Positions 13,381-25,003 of a stretch of DNA of 64,000 nucleotides are shown piece after piece (position 1 is the first letter of the stretch; every line of letters starts with the position of its first letter). The DNA comes from Hippophae tibetana. Taxonomy: Eukaryota > Streptophyta > Magnoliopsida > Rosales > Elaeagnaceae. The notes beneath the pieces are model-generated. The model was not told the DNA's origin and did no database searches. It worked only from the letters and a program-made list of their open reading frames with translations. Location: NCBI GenBank assembly GCA_037013495.1, contig CM072805.1, positions 20,548,669 through 20,612,668 on the forward strand, in the 5' to 3' direction. The translations under genes were made by a program, and so were the position numbers.

Positions 13381-14871
13381 TCATTGACATACATGTAGTG
13401 TGTGCAATGAATATGCAAGTATACGTATTGTAACAAGTAATATAATGACAAGAAAAGATTGTTCACACGAAAATTATTTTATTAGAAATTAATTTTTAAA
13501 ATTAAAAAAATAAAAGTCAATTTTTTTGTGTTTTTATATTTCAAGGAAGCAAAATTAAAATAACTAAAAGTAAATAACAATAATTAATTAAATCGGTTTT
13601 GGTAACTAAAAAGATATATGATAAAATATTTAAAAATACTTAATCTTTCGATTTTTTAAAAATGTGAATCGTTAAAATCCTTCAATATAATTATCAATTA
13701 ATTACATGATCAATTAAATTTAACGTAGTATGTATTCCTTTCTCAAGTAAACTACACATTATATAGTAATTAATTTAATTACAGTCTCATGTCAATCAAA
13801 TTCCATACTTATTCATTAAGTTCATCAATTATGGATCATATTATATATCTTTACCTAAAAACTATGCATCTTATTTAATCAAGACAAATAATTAAATAAT
13901 TCTCTCAAATTTATTTAATTACCTCTAGATAAATTGTTTGCCAAATAATTAATAACATAAAAATCAGATTAAATAAAATAATAAAATTAAAATTATAATT
14001 GAGATAAAATATTAGATCATCACATATTGAAAATTGGGTTCATAAGATCCCTAGATTAATAAATTAACTATACATAATTATGTTCATAAAACTCATATTT
14101 TTCATAAATAAAGACATAAAAATTGATGAAAAAAAGAGTATAAGATGAAATACAATGAATGTCTCGGATTGTAGAATTAATCTCCACCAAAATTGTATTC
14201 TCTTTTGATTTTTTTTTTGTATTTTTCTCTTTTTAGCCCAAAAAGCTGATCAAAATTATGCTAATGATTGTCCCAATGATTGTCCCTTAAGGTTTATAGG
14301 GTGATTAGAGGCTTAAATATAGCTAAGGATTGAGATCAAAATAAGAAAAATTGACAACGCCAACCAATCATAGTGTGACACGTGGCACACAGTATTCACT
14401 AGACGAATTAGAGCACGATGCGTGATAATGAGACTGGTTAGAGTCAACACTCACTGAGTCAGCACCACATGGCGTAACGTGATTAGCAAAAAACGGATGG
14501 CGTGGTGCACGAGTGGAACGTGGGAAGTAATCGTGTGGCGACACGTGGCTGTGCGGTTTGACTGATCTCTAAACTCGGATTGAATGTCGTGTTGACACGT
14601 GGCATGTGATTCATCCTCCTTACACATGGCGTAACATGATTTGATGTTTGCGTGGCATGTCACATGGTACTCCTAATTGACTCTACGTTAAAAATTCATA
14701 AAAATTTAAAAAGAAATTCATAAAAATCCCAAAAAATTTCAAAAATTATATTTTTACCACTTTTCACTAAAAGTTTATATTTTAATATTTTAGGCCCTAA
14801 AATATCATTTATTGAATTAAATAAGTAAATATTAAGTAAAAAATTGTGCCTCTATTTTCATAGAGTCATCA
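13381..14871 (-). mobile_element. Ty3/gypsy LTR, copy A, apparently solo
   Basis: On the minus strand it starts TGATGACTCTATGAAAATAG and aligns along its length with LTR copies B, C, D and E in this window. It has no polypurine tract upstream and no primer site downstream, so it looks like a solo LTR. No 5-bp target duplication is visible, and its terminal dinucleotide on the left is eroded. It begins only about 205 bp after the stop codon of the FAR1-domain gene. Confidence 0.75.
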
Positions 14872-16009
14872 TAAGTCACTAGATAAATAGGTAGGGAGCC
14901 ACTACTTTGGGTCTTTGAGGTCTTTCTTAAGCAAGGTTTAGGCAGATGTGTTTACGTTTTAAAGGGTGTTTATTTTCTCTTTTTTCTTTCCTTTTTACAG
15001 GATTATAGTACCTTATAGAAAATCTTTTGCTTCATTATTATGATAAAACAACTGCCCAACATATTCTTTTATGGTATAGCCTATTCTTTCATGATTTTGA
15101 TGTGTTCTTTCTCGAGGTGGTGTTGGTTACTCATGTCACTTTTGAGTCATGAACATGATCCATATAGAACTTGCTCTCCAACATCACCTTATGTGTAACG
15201 GTCACTATGAGAAGTAATTCTATAATTGATAAAATAATTATTATTGAATTATTTTATACTTATATTTTCTTGTATAAAGTGATGTTTCCTCTTTTAAGTA
15301 CGGAAAAATGCTCTAAAAAGTTTATAAGAGGAGGTATGATGCCACGCTCTCCACCATTCCTAAGTGGTGGGCATGATGTACTAGGTGAGTTACCTATGGG
15401 CTAGACTAGGGAATGTTCATGAGATAGGCATTGGTTGTGCCACGAAAGCACGTCAATGTCTCTTAAGACAATGAATCTTATGTAAATTATCAGTGATGTG
15501 GAAGGGTTGATATTACAAATCTCTCCCATGTGAAAGACTGCACAAGAAGGAATGTCTATGCTTACCAATTTATTCCATAGAAGCATATGAGGGTAGCTTT
15601 GTGGGAAGGTGAAACACCTTATGAGCAATAAGCTAGTAAGACATCATTGCTCTATGAAGCAGACATTATGAGTATGGCAACGCTCATGAAGGTGATGTCC
15701 AGTGAGAATGTGTGTTGGCTAAGAGTTCGATCAAGCATTAAGAATCTATATGTTAGTATGCATGCAAGTAGGTGGCAATATGTTAAGATGAAATACATCA
15801 TATATGAGCTTCAAATTAAAGAGTTGCTCACTTAGGCAATATGTGAGTTTGTTTGAAGAAAATTGTTTGCATGTAAGACACGTTTGTCTAGATGATTTGG
15901 GAATAAGTTGATATATGTGTTAACTTGACTAAAAGTATGTCAAGGAGAATTGAGCATACATGCACGAAGAGTATAAGATGTAATTGACCTTTACGCAAGG
16001 AATTAACCC
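14872..16009. other. unassigned moderately GC-rich intergenic block
   Basis: The block has mixed composition and several short open frames, none with a recognisable domain. Words such as 'gagttacctatgggctag' suggest decayed repeat DNA, but I cannot assign a family. Confidence 0.35.
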
Positions 16010-16012
16010 TTA

Positions 16013-16846
16013 GATGATGTTTGGTTCACAGATCAGAATCAGAATCAGAATGAGAATGAAATGGAATGGAAAGGAAAAAATATTGTTTGATTCGATCACT
16101 GGAATAAAAAAAAAAGGAATCAGTATTACAGTATTTGGTTTGCTACTGGAATGTAATGAAAAAAACTATAAATCACCTTAATACTCCTATATTCAGTAAA
16201 GTTTAAATAATATCATTTAATTATTATTTTTTCGTCAGACAAAATACATTATTGAAATTATTATTTTTCTAAATAATTATTATTTAAAAAGAAAAGATAT
16301 TATTAAAATTATTATTTTTCTAAATAGGGTTTAGGGTTTTGAGGTTTAAGATTTGAGATTTAGGGTTAAAATTATTATTTTTCTAAATAGGGTTTATGGT
16401 TTTAGGATTTAGGATTTAGGGTTTTGGGTTCAGATTTTAGGGATTTAGGATTTGAGGTTTAGGGTTTTGGGATTTAGGTTTTAGGATTTAGGGTTTTGGA
16501 TTTTAGGTTTTAGGATTTAGGTTTTAGGATTTAGGGTTTTGGGATTTGGGGTTTAAGGTTTAGGGATTTGGAGTTTAGTGTTTAAGATTTAGGGATTTTG
16601 GGTTTAGGATTTTGGGTTTTGGGGTTTAGGATTTAGGGTTTAGGGTAATATTTGGAGTGAGGGTAAAATTGAAAAAAAAGATGAGAGTGAAATTATGATT
16701 CCTAAAGGGGGAGAAGAAATTGTGATTCCTTCTCCTTTAGGAATTAATTCCATTCTTGACTCATTTTTCAACCTAACAAAACACACAACTGTAATGAATT
16801 AATTCAAATTCAAATTCATTTTCATTCACTCCAACCAAACACAACA
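16013..16846. mobile_element. Tourist/PIF-Harbinger-like non-autonomous element
   Basis: It is bounded by TTA on both sides (16010-16012 and 16847-16849), the target duplication expected for PIF/Harbinger. The left terminus, GATGATGTTTGGTT, matches the inverted right terminus, TGTTGTGTTTGGTT, at 10 of 14 positions. Subterminal AGAATCAGAATGA and TTTGAATTTGAA blocks follow. It is 834 bp long and has no coding frame. The interior contains a degenerate telomere-like array, annotated separately. Confidence 0.6.
16326..16650 (+). repeat. degenerate plant telomere-like repeat array
   Basis: About 320 bp are made of variants of TTTAGGG (TTTAGGG, TTTAGGATTTAGG, GGGTTTTGGG), all G-rich on the + strand. 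The plant telomere unit is TTTAGGG; this interstitial copy is strongly diverged. It is enclosed by the termini of the Tourist-like element. Confidence 0.8.
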
Positions 16847-17146
16847 TTAGTGTCAAGATATCCTATTTGAAGTAATGTATAAAGAGACCTAACAAGAGGA
16901 ATGTGAAGCTGACTAAGTTTTAATACATTATTGTAGTATTTATTATCAACATATGTGACTTGAGCATCTTAGCTCTCGTAAAAAACTCTTTATGCAATGC
17001 ACTTGTAGACCGTTACATTGTGTGTTATATATATATATTATCTAAATTCAACATGGCATGCAATAAGTGAAATGTTGTGTACGGTAGTGCAAAAGTGGGA
17101 CATTTTAGGTATAAAATTAATACATATACATATTAAAGTTATTCAA

Positions 17147-17216
17147 CCTCATTGATAAGAAGCACTTAGACGATATGAATCACAATTGAAAGCTTCTAGT
17201 TTGGAGTTTTCACCAT
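17147..17216 (-). pseudogene. relic of exon 1 of a defensin-like gene
   Basis: This aligns, at the same 70-nt length, with the signal-peptide exon of the gene at 20685-21138. The start codon and the residues around VLLINE are preserved. Two in-frame stops are present (after MVKTPN, and before VLL), and the donor has become TT. A TATA-like GATATAAATACC lies upstream on this strand, near 17255-17266, and further upstream promoter sequence (about 17340-17470) is also shared with the other copies. I could not find the second exon downstream (toward lower coordinates). Confidence 0.7.
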
Positions 17217-17269
17217 ATCTATCTATCTCAAAACATAGATTGAAAACCTTTGGTATTTATATCATAAAT

Positions 17270-18722
17270 TACTTAGCAAAAAATCAAAATAGTGTGGTTG
17301 AATATAAAGATTAAGCACGTATAGAAATTGATTGAGTTAACGATTGTGATTGTGATTGTTCTTGTGCCTTCCATGTGTATGAAGCGCTACACATATGAAT
17401 AGTCACAATCTTTCATGCGCATTAATAACCTGTCTCACCCTATCATATACTAAAGGGTAAATTAATTGACATAAATACCCCTCCAAGTTTCAGCTACTGT
17501 AATAGCCTTCCATCTAATTTGAGCATTTATTTTTCACAAAAGTGTCTAATATAGTCTAAAAGTAAACTTAGAGATTATTGTCATGCCACTGTGCGAAAAG
17601 TGAAATGAAATTACCAAAAAATTGTATCTAATAGATAAAAATCATTGTTTAAATTGCACTTTTACTGTAAAATAAACAATAAACAATAAATAAAAAAAGC
17701 AAGTAATAATCTTTTTAAATGAAATATTTTGATTACAGTGATTTTAAAAGAAGTATTTAAGTGATTCGAATAAACATGTTTGAATTGGTTTTGAGTGCAA
17801 ATTTAGTAATTATTTTAGGAATTTAGCACGCATCAAAAGTTATTTATCTTAAAAGTAAATATTATTTCTCCTAAAAAAATAGTAACACTTTTTGAAATTT
17901 TGGGAACTATTTTTCTTGAAAATTATCAAATACAGTAAAAAGTGCTTTGAAAATTAGAAATTATTTTAACCAAACCAAAAAGAGAAACGATTATAAATAG
18001 ATATGTTAATAAGACATTGCTTTCATGAATTCCAGAGAAAACAACAAACAACCATAAAAAAGAAGCAAAAAGTGCTAACTAGGTCTCGATTAAAGGTGTT
18101 AAATAAATCGAGTTAGTTAAATTAGTTTAAATTCAACTCATTTTAAATAAATTATACATCAACTCAATTTATTTAATTTTTAAACTCAGTTCATTTATAA
18201 GTAAGAGATAGTTCATTCAATTTTTTTATTGAATTCACTTAAATTATTTTAAACATCAATAATTATTTCAATTTTTAATTTTTAATTCTTTAATTTGAAA
18301 TTAAATTTTTAGTTTCAATATATTTTGGAAAAAAATAAAAGTTGTTTGTTAATCAATATTTAGCTTTAATTTTAAAAAATAAAAAATGGATATTTCTTGT
18401 TTGATAACTAATTCTTAATTTTTAATTTTAAACTTTTTAAGCTCTAAAATGCAATTTCAAAATTAATATATATCATTTTTTTGGTTTATAAATGTTTTGT
18501 GTCAATATATAAAATTATAAATTGCTTGATTTCCAAGACAATTTTTTTAATTTTAAAATAGTAATTGAAAACGAGTTATCAAACATAGCTAATTTTAAAA
18601 TTTTTAAAACTTAAAAATTAAAATTTAATCCAAAATGGTTATCAAATAATTTTTTTTCGAATGCAAATTATATTATTTTTATAAACAGATATCTTTAATT
18701 ATCATATTTAATAACAAAATAC

Positions 18723-18772
<50 letters not shown>

Positions 18773-20680
18773 GTACTATGATTAATTTCTATTTCCGAAA
18801 AAATTAAATTTAATATTACTAACATACATAATAAAAAGTGAAAAGTAAAATAAATAAATTATATAGTAAAAATTTTCAAAATTGAAAATAAAAACTTTCA
18901 AATAGGTTAAACTACCGTACGAAGTTTTATATGGACAAAAATGTTAATTATATTTCATTTTATATTTGTATTAATATTATAATAGTTATAATTTAGTCAT
19001 TTTTATCTATCATTAATTATGTTTTACATGTTTATAGATATAAAAAGAGATTATGATATTCATTTTTTAATATTAGCTCATGATGTGATATATATTATGA
19101 TTAGTTAAATCATAAAATTGGATAGTTTAAGTTTGTTTATAAAAAATAATTGTTTAGTTAAAAGAGAAAAAATAAATATTGTTTGGCGCAAAAAAAAAAT
19201 ATATTCTATAAAAAAATGATATTCAACAAAAAAGAAATATTGTGAAACTAAGTGGGTTTAATTTAATTTTTAAACTTATGAGTTAAATCTATTGATTGAG
19301 ATAATTTATTTGACATTTATAATTTTAATGACCATTATTCCTTTTAAACTAGAAAATTTGAAAGGGATCATTGAAGAACAAAGAGTCAAATTTTAATAAA
19401 ATCTATATATGTATTAAGGTGTATTTCTCGATTATTTTCTCAAAATAACATGATACAAATGCTATTTTTAAATTTTAAAACTAAACTATCCAGCTAACTT
19501 AAATTAAGAAACTATGAACGCATGAAGAAAGAAAGAAGAACATAAAAGAATCAGAATAAAGGCATTTAGTAGCATACCATGACGTGTACCACCAACAACG
19601 TAAAAGAAGATTATCAACGCTAATTGCCATCCTTAATGAGTTAATTCCATTTTAATTTGCTTTCCTTAGAAATTGGAAGTGGTTTTAAAATAAGTGATTA
19701 CGAGTGGTTTTAAAATAAGTGATTAAGAGTGGTTTAAATAGAAGCATTAAAGTGATTTACATATAATTGTTGGAGACGGTTTTTACAAGTGTTTTAATAA
19801 TTATTTTAAAAGTAGCATGCATATACAATTATATTTACCTTAAAACTAATTACTTCTCCCGAAATTACTAATATTAATTTTTTAAATATTTGAGAATACC
19901 AACGTAATTAAAAAGATAATTTCATCAAGTATGCCTTTTATTTTTGCGAGGCATATCAAGAATTCAACGTTTACTCTAAAGTTAATAGGGTGCAAAATAC
20001 TAAAAATAATAAAATCCTTATATTTTTTTCCATAATTTATAAGTTAAATATTATACCTGATATAAAAAAATAAAAACTATTTTTAGAGAGATTTTATAAC
20101 TATTTAATTAAATGAATTAGTTACATAATTATTATATTTAGCACCAAAGATCTAATAATTTTAAAAAGATATTACAAGAATCTTGTTATTATAGGTAGAT
20201 GAACACTTTAATCCCATAATGTTTGAATTGGACACATATAGTTTTATTATTTATAAAAATTAGACATTATTATTATCCACTTTTAATATTTTTGATAAAT
20301 TATAAATATTTATTTTAATAAATTATAAAAAAATAATGATACTACTTTACTCAAGTTAGGGGACTAAAATATTTATTTGCAAGATAAAAACCATACAACT
20401 TTAATAAAAGAAAAAAGAAAGAAAAACTTTTAACAAAGAACATGAAAATATGATTACCAAATATATAATAATATGCTAATATTTTACAACAATAATTATA
20501 ACCAATAAATCTAACCTTTTAATTACTTACATCTAGTGATGAATTTTATGTTAATTTATTTTTGTTATTATATAATTTCAAATTGATGTAGCATACATAC
20601 TATTAATTTAAATTATTGGATGATTATATATCAATTAGATTGATTGACTAACAAGATTAGTCTCTCAGACCCTTCAATAA
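17270..20680. other. AT-rich intergenic DNA with duplicated promoter block and simple repeats
   Basis: The part up to about 17480 is upstream sequence shared with the defensin-like paralogues. Beyond it the region is AT-rich without a credible gene. It includes a (TA)n tract, 18726-18769, and a two-copy repeat of the unit 'gagtggttttaaaataagtg' at about 19676-19735. Confidence 0.5.
18726..18769. repeat. (TA)n microsatellite
   Basis: About 22 uninterrupted TA dinucleotides; likely polymorphic. Confidence 0.95.
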
Positions 20681-20684
20681 TAAT

Positions 20685-21138
20685 CTAACAACTGTAGCAA
20701 AAACAATTCATTGTTTCCAAATTGCATAATCCACCACAAAATCTTTTAGTATTTTTGCAGCCTTCGTCACAAATAGATGGGATTCCACACGGCAAATTGG
20801 TCTTAAATCTGCATTTGGTACTTCTGCACCGATCACTAGTACCAGAACTTTCCACTACAGCCAACCCTGCATGCATACTCATAAAAAGGGCAAAAAATGA
20901 TGATATTTTTTCTCAATAATATGAATAAAATCAATAAAAGTTAGATTTCACACATTTTTTCACCCATGTCAAACTAAAATTTTCCAAGAAAAAGATTTTA
21001 ATTTTGTCTTTTCACCAAAACAAATGTGCGCGCATGTTTAAAAAATCTATATTAAAGTTATTACGTACCTTTGTTGATAAGAAGCACGGATACAATAAGA
21101 ATGACAACTGCAAGCTTGTTGTTTGGAGTTTTCTCCAT
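20685..21138 (-). CDS. secreted cysteine-rich defensin-like peptide precursor
   Basis: There are two exons on the minus strand. Exon 1 (21138-21069) encodes MEKTPNNK followed by a hydrophobic run (LAVVILIVSVLLI), a signal peptide. A 202-bp intron with GT-AG ends interrupts a Gly codon (phase 1). Exon 2 (20866-20685) encodes the rest, giving 83 residues. The mature part has ten cysteines spaced C-x4-C-x7-C-x5-C-x3-C-x6-C-x3-C-x6-C-x-C-x2-C. The CxxxC, GxC and CxC elements are those of cysteine-stabilised alpha-beta (defensin-like) peptides. Such peptides act outside the cell in defence or signalling; the specific role here is unknown. The intron before the mature domain is usual for this class. 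The gene is intact, unlike its two relatives in the window. Confidence 0.75.
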
Positions 21139-21169
21139 GTCTCTAATTTATCTCAGAATATAGACTGAA

Positions 21170-21190
21170 AACCTATGGTATTTATACCAT
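21170..21190 (-). promoter_or_regulatory. TATA box of the defensin-like gene
   Basis: On the minus strand GGTATAAATACC lies about 40 bp upstream of the start codon. The same TATA context is found upstream of the relic at 17147-17216 and, displaced by an LTR, upstream of the pseudogene at 58275. A second conserved block (about 21300-21370, containing CTTTCATGC-like words) lies further upstream in all three. Confidence 0.55.
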
Positions 21191-21429
21191 AAGTTTACTT
21201 GAAAAAAAAAAAACAAAGAAGTTTGTGTCTTAAGCTTGATTGTTAGGGACCTAGCTAGCTGGCTTAAGTACGTATATAAATTTGATTGAGTTGATTATTG
21301 TGGTTTTGCTTGTGCCTTTCCATGTGTACCTAGAGTTGCTTAATTTAATAATCACAATCCTTTCATGCTCATCAAAAATTGTAGATCGGCATTATCATAT
21401 AATTAACGTTGGAGAGTAAAACTGCTACC

Positions 21430-22670
21430 TTTGTTTATTTGATTGTTAACATACATATCTATAATATTATATTATTTTATTTAAATAACTTTTAATATAA
21501 TTTTATCTCGTTTAAATGGTACTTATATTGTGTACACAATTTTAAACACTGTATCATTTTTTTTAAATTTAAATTATAAATAATTATTTATTATATATTT
21601 TTTTTTGTATTATTACTTGTTTCATTTAAACTCATTAATGACAAACAAGATATTTCAATTTGTACATTTTTATTACTATCTTATCTAATTAAAAATTTAG
21701 AGAGACAATATTAGATATGTAATTTTAAAAATTAATAAATTATATCATAAATATCGTTAACCTTTCAATTTAAAACTATGTTTGTGAAAAAGATATCTTT
21801 AATTTCCTTCACTTTTTTAAAAAAGTGTTTTACTATGCACATAAGGACAATTAAAAAATTAATTTTGTATGTACTTTACATCTTTTTTACTAATAAATAA
21901 ATTTTAAAAATAAATTTTTTAAATTAGAATACTAAACAATAACTTCTATAAAAATAAAATAATAGCCCGGGAAATGTTTTCCAATAATTAATTAAAGGGT
22001 ATTAAATAGATCCCTCCAAGTTTCACGAACCGTCAAATTTTAGCAAGTTTTTTTTTTTTTTCACAAAAGATTTCAAATAGCCCGAAAGGTAAACCAGATA
22101 TTATGGACTTATTGTCAATGCTTAACTTTTGTTGAAAGTGAAATAGACTTTCAAAAGGTTGCATCTAATTATAATGGAATAAACATATTTTTAAGTTGTA
22201 TATACTATAAATTAAAAAAAAATTAATATACAAGTAGTACAACTCCTTTTTGAATTAAGATGAAGAAAAAGAGTGCAATAATTATGGGAAAAAAATTATA
22301 TGAGTTAAGTGGAAGATGTTCTTCATTTTTTTATTTTACGTACATGCATTAATTTATTTGTATATAAATAATATAATTTTACTATAATTATTAATAATAT
22401 TTTTTAAAATTATCAAAATATACTTAAATCATACAAAAGCTTTTCATAATTACGTTGGGGAGGGGTTCTCTCGCCCACTTTAAACTAAAAGAAAAGCGTA
22501 ATCAATCATATTGCTTATTTATTTATAAAAAAAATCATATTTCTTATTTGTTTAACTTTTTGCATTTAAAATAACACACTTAAAAAAAATTATATACAAA
22601 TTAAACATATATTAACGTGATTACCACTCAACAATATTCCATAAATTATGAAAATTTCTAATGAAAAGTC
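21430..22670. other. AT-rich intergenic DNA
   Basis: No gene, domain or element boundary recognised. Confidence 0.5.
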
Positions 22671-22674
22671 ATAT

Positions 22675-23520
22675 TGTTAGGAATGATACATGTATATGGG
22701 TTGCTATCTTACCGATCCGAATTATCTGGCTTGGATGAGAGTTCAATGTATCGAACATTTTGAATATAGTTGTTTGGCTCTAAAATATACTGATTTTCCT
22801 GTGGAGCACCTGTCTAGCAACCTGATCATGTGGACACCAGTATCAATTGACTTGGTGGATTTCCATGGTTCTACCTTACATCCATGGGACGTACAAACTC
22901 CAGTGACTTGATTACTATGAAAATGACATGGCTTCACTGAAGGAGTTATTGTTGTAAAAATTTCATATTTAGGTTAGTTATGACACCTTGATAGAGTATT
23001 TATCAATGTAATATTGACACATATCCCTTGTATGTCTATATATACATCATTTATGTGAGGAATAAAAGATTTGAGTATTATCTTCATTCTAAACCCCTTT
23101 CTAGAAACCTTAAAACACTAGTATATCTCTAAACAATTGGCACCCACCGTGGAGCCTTGAACCTTTCTAGTTCATAGTTAGCATTTGAGACCTTGCATCT
23201 TCCACACCCTAGAGAAATAGCTTGTGTTGTAAGGACATTCAATCTAATCGATATGGCTAGCCTATAATCTTATTTGGAACATATTAATAGCCATACTCAC
23301 TTAACTTCATACTTTAACCTCAATGATCAGATACATCACTCCTTACCAATTAGAACGTCACATCGCGGCTAGGAACATGGTTACGTACAACCTCTGGTCA
23401 GTGATAATAGGTGATCTTTAGTATGCAATGATACAGCCAGACCAGCCAGGACAATTTCGTGAACCACCAGCTCAATTAGCTACAATTTTGAAAGTACATC
23501 TCCTAAAAAAGGCACCATGT
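22675..23520 (+). mobile_element. LTR plus primer-binding site of a second LTR-element family
   Basis: The LTR runs from TGTTAGGAATG (22675) to CTAAACA (23135), 461 bp with TG…CA ends. Inside are a TATA-like TCTATATATACATC (about 23035-23048) and an AATAAA signal (23061-23066), placed as in a real LTR. One base after the LTR comes TTGGCACCCACCGTGGAGCC (23137-23156), a typical plant LTR-element primer-binding region. The following 360 bp resemble leader or early gag and then run into the oppositely oriented gag fragment. No second LTR is seen, so the element is truncated. Confidence 0.65.
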
Positions 23521-23529
23521 TAGAGAGTC

Positions 23530-25003
23530 TTTAGAACCAAGTAACAGTTCCTCCTCATCCTTGTTGATTTCCTGTTTGTCCTCATCTTTTTCTGTCTTAT
23601 TTTCTGCTATAAAGTTTTATCACTCCTCAAGGCTATGGCATTGCATTGGTTTTTACTTTCTCTTCGTGGGTTTACAATCGTGTCACTTGAAAGGTTACCT
23701 TAAGGCCTTTGACTTATAGCCTAAGCGAGTTGCCCTATTTGGTTCTCCAAATTTTGAATTGAATCCTCTTGAGTGTACACATTTGTATTTACTTATTGGA
23801 TGAAGTATTTCATCATCCCCATTAAAGCATTTGCATTTTCCTCAGTGGATGGCTTCTTCTATTGGGCTAGTGATTGTTGAAAACTAGGTGGTGGAAATGA
23901 TTGATGATTGAATTAATTACCACCTTGTCTGTTGTTATTTCAAGAAAAAATTGGATGTTGTTTCCATTCTGGGTTATATGTGTTCGATTATGGATTATTG
24001 TTTGGATTCACATTACCCACATAGCATACAGATTCAAGATTATTTGGAAAATTATCAAACAAATGAGCTCCTTCAAAAAACACACACGACACCTCTTTAT
24101 CTTCGGCCTGGTTTATACTCACAAGAAAGTTTTGAGCCTTCGAAAGATTATCCAAAGATGACACTTAAGGTGTAAGTGCTGTGATATCATTTACCTCATG
24201 CACTCTGACTCCTCTTCTTGTGGCTATCATTCTATCCATTGGCCATTGATAATTATTACTAGCCATTTTCTCAAGTAAATCATAAGCTTGATTGCAAGAT
24301 TTGGCTAGTAAAGCTCCATTGGAAAATGCATCAACAATAGTTCTTATTTGAGCATTGAGACCATTGTAAAAAGTCTCCATTTGAATCCAATAAGGAATAC
24401 CATGATGAGGACACTTTCTTAGAAATTCCTTGAATCTTTCCCATGCTTCATATAAAGATTCTCCTTGGTATTGTTGGTAGGAAGTAATGTCATTCCTAAG
24501 ATTAGAATTCTTTGTTGGTGGGAAGTATTTCATCAAGAATTTCTTTGCCAAACCATTCCAAGTTGTAATGAAATCAGGTGGAAAAGAGCTTAGCCAAGCT
24601 TGAGCACAGTCTCACAAAGAGTATTGAAACAATCTAAGCCTAAATGCCTCCTCTGTCACACCACTAAACTTGAATGAATCTCCAACGTCAATAAACAATA
24701 TGAGATGCAGATGAGGATGCTCTATTGGTAATCCGCTTAATTGTCTAACTATTTGTTGCATTTGAAACATAACTACCTTTAGTTCAAATTGATTAGCTTA
24801 AATATATGGCCTTGTAATACTTGGATTTAGTCCTTCCAACATAGGTATTGCATATTCATTCATAGCTCTATCCCTATCATCCATCAAAAGTATTTGATTA
24901 TTTAAGTTTAGTTCATTATTGTTTATTTCTAATGGATTATCCATTTTTTCTCTTGGGTGAAACCTTGTTTTCTATTTAATCTCAAAGTACGCTCAATTTC
25001 AAA
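23530..25003 (-). pseudogene. Ty3/gypsy gag fragment (copy 1)
   Basis: Read on the minus strand, translation starts at ATG 24944 and shows the plant Ty3 (Athila/Tat-like) gag: MDDRDRAMNEYAIP near the N-terminus, then KKFLMKYFPPTK, YEAWERFKEFLRKCPHHG, QMETFYNGLN and ASNNYQWP. A 128-codon open piece survives at 24551-24165. Other parts carry stops, for example after ITRPYI and near SL*DCAQ. It is about as diverged as expected from the gag at 46204-47734, with which it shares leader sequence up to about 25003. Beyond that point the match stops abruptly. No protease, RT or integrase follows. Confidence 0.8.

Noticed and set aside
14451-14663. 70-codon minus-strand frame
   Set aside because: It lies inside LTR A in its GC-richer U3-like part; not conserved as a frame in copies C and E.
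22690-22911. 73-codon frame on + and 64-codon frame on -
   Set aside because: Both lie wholly inside the 461-bp LTR at 22675-23135.
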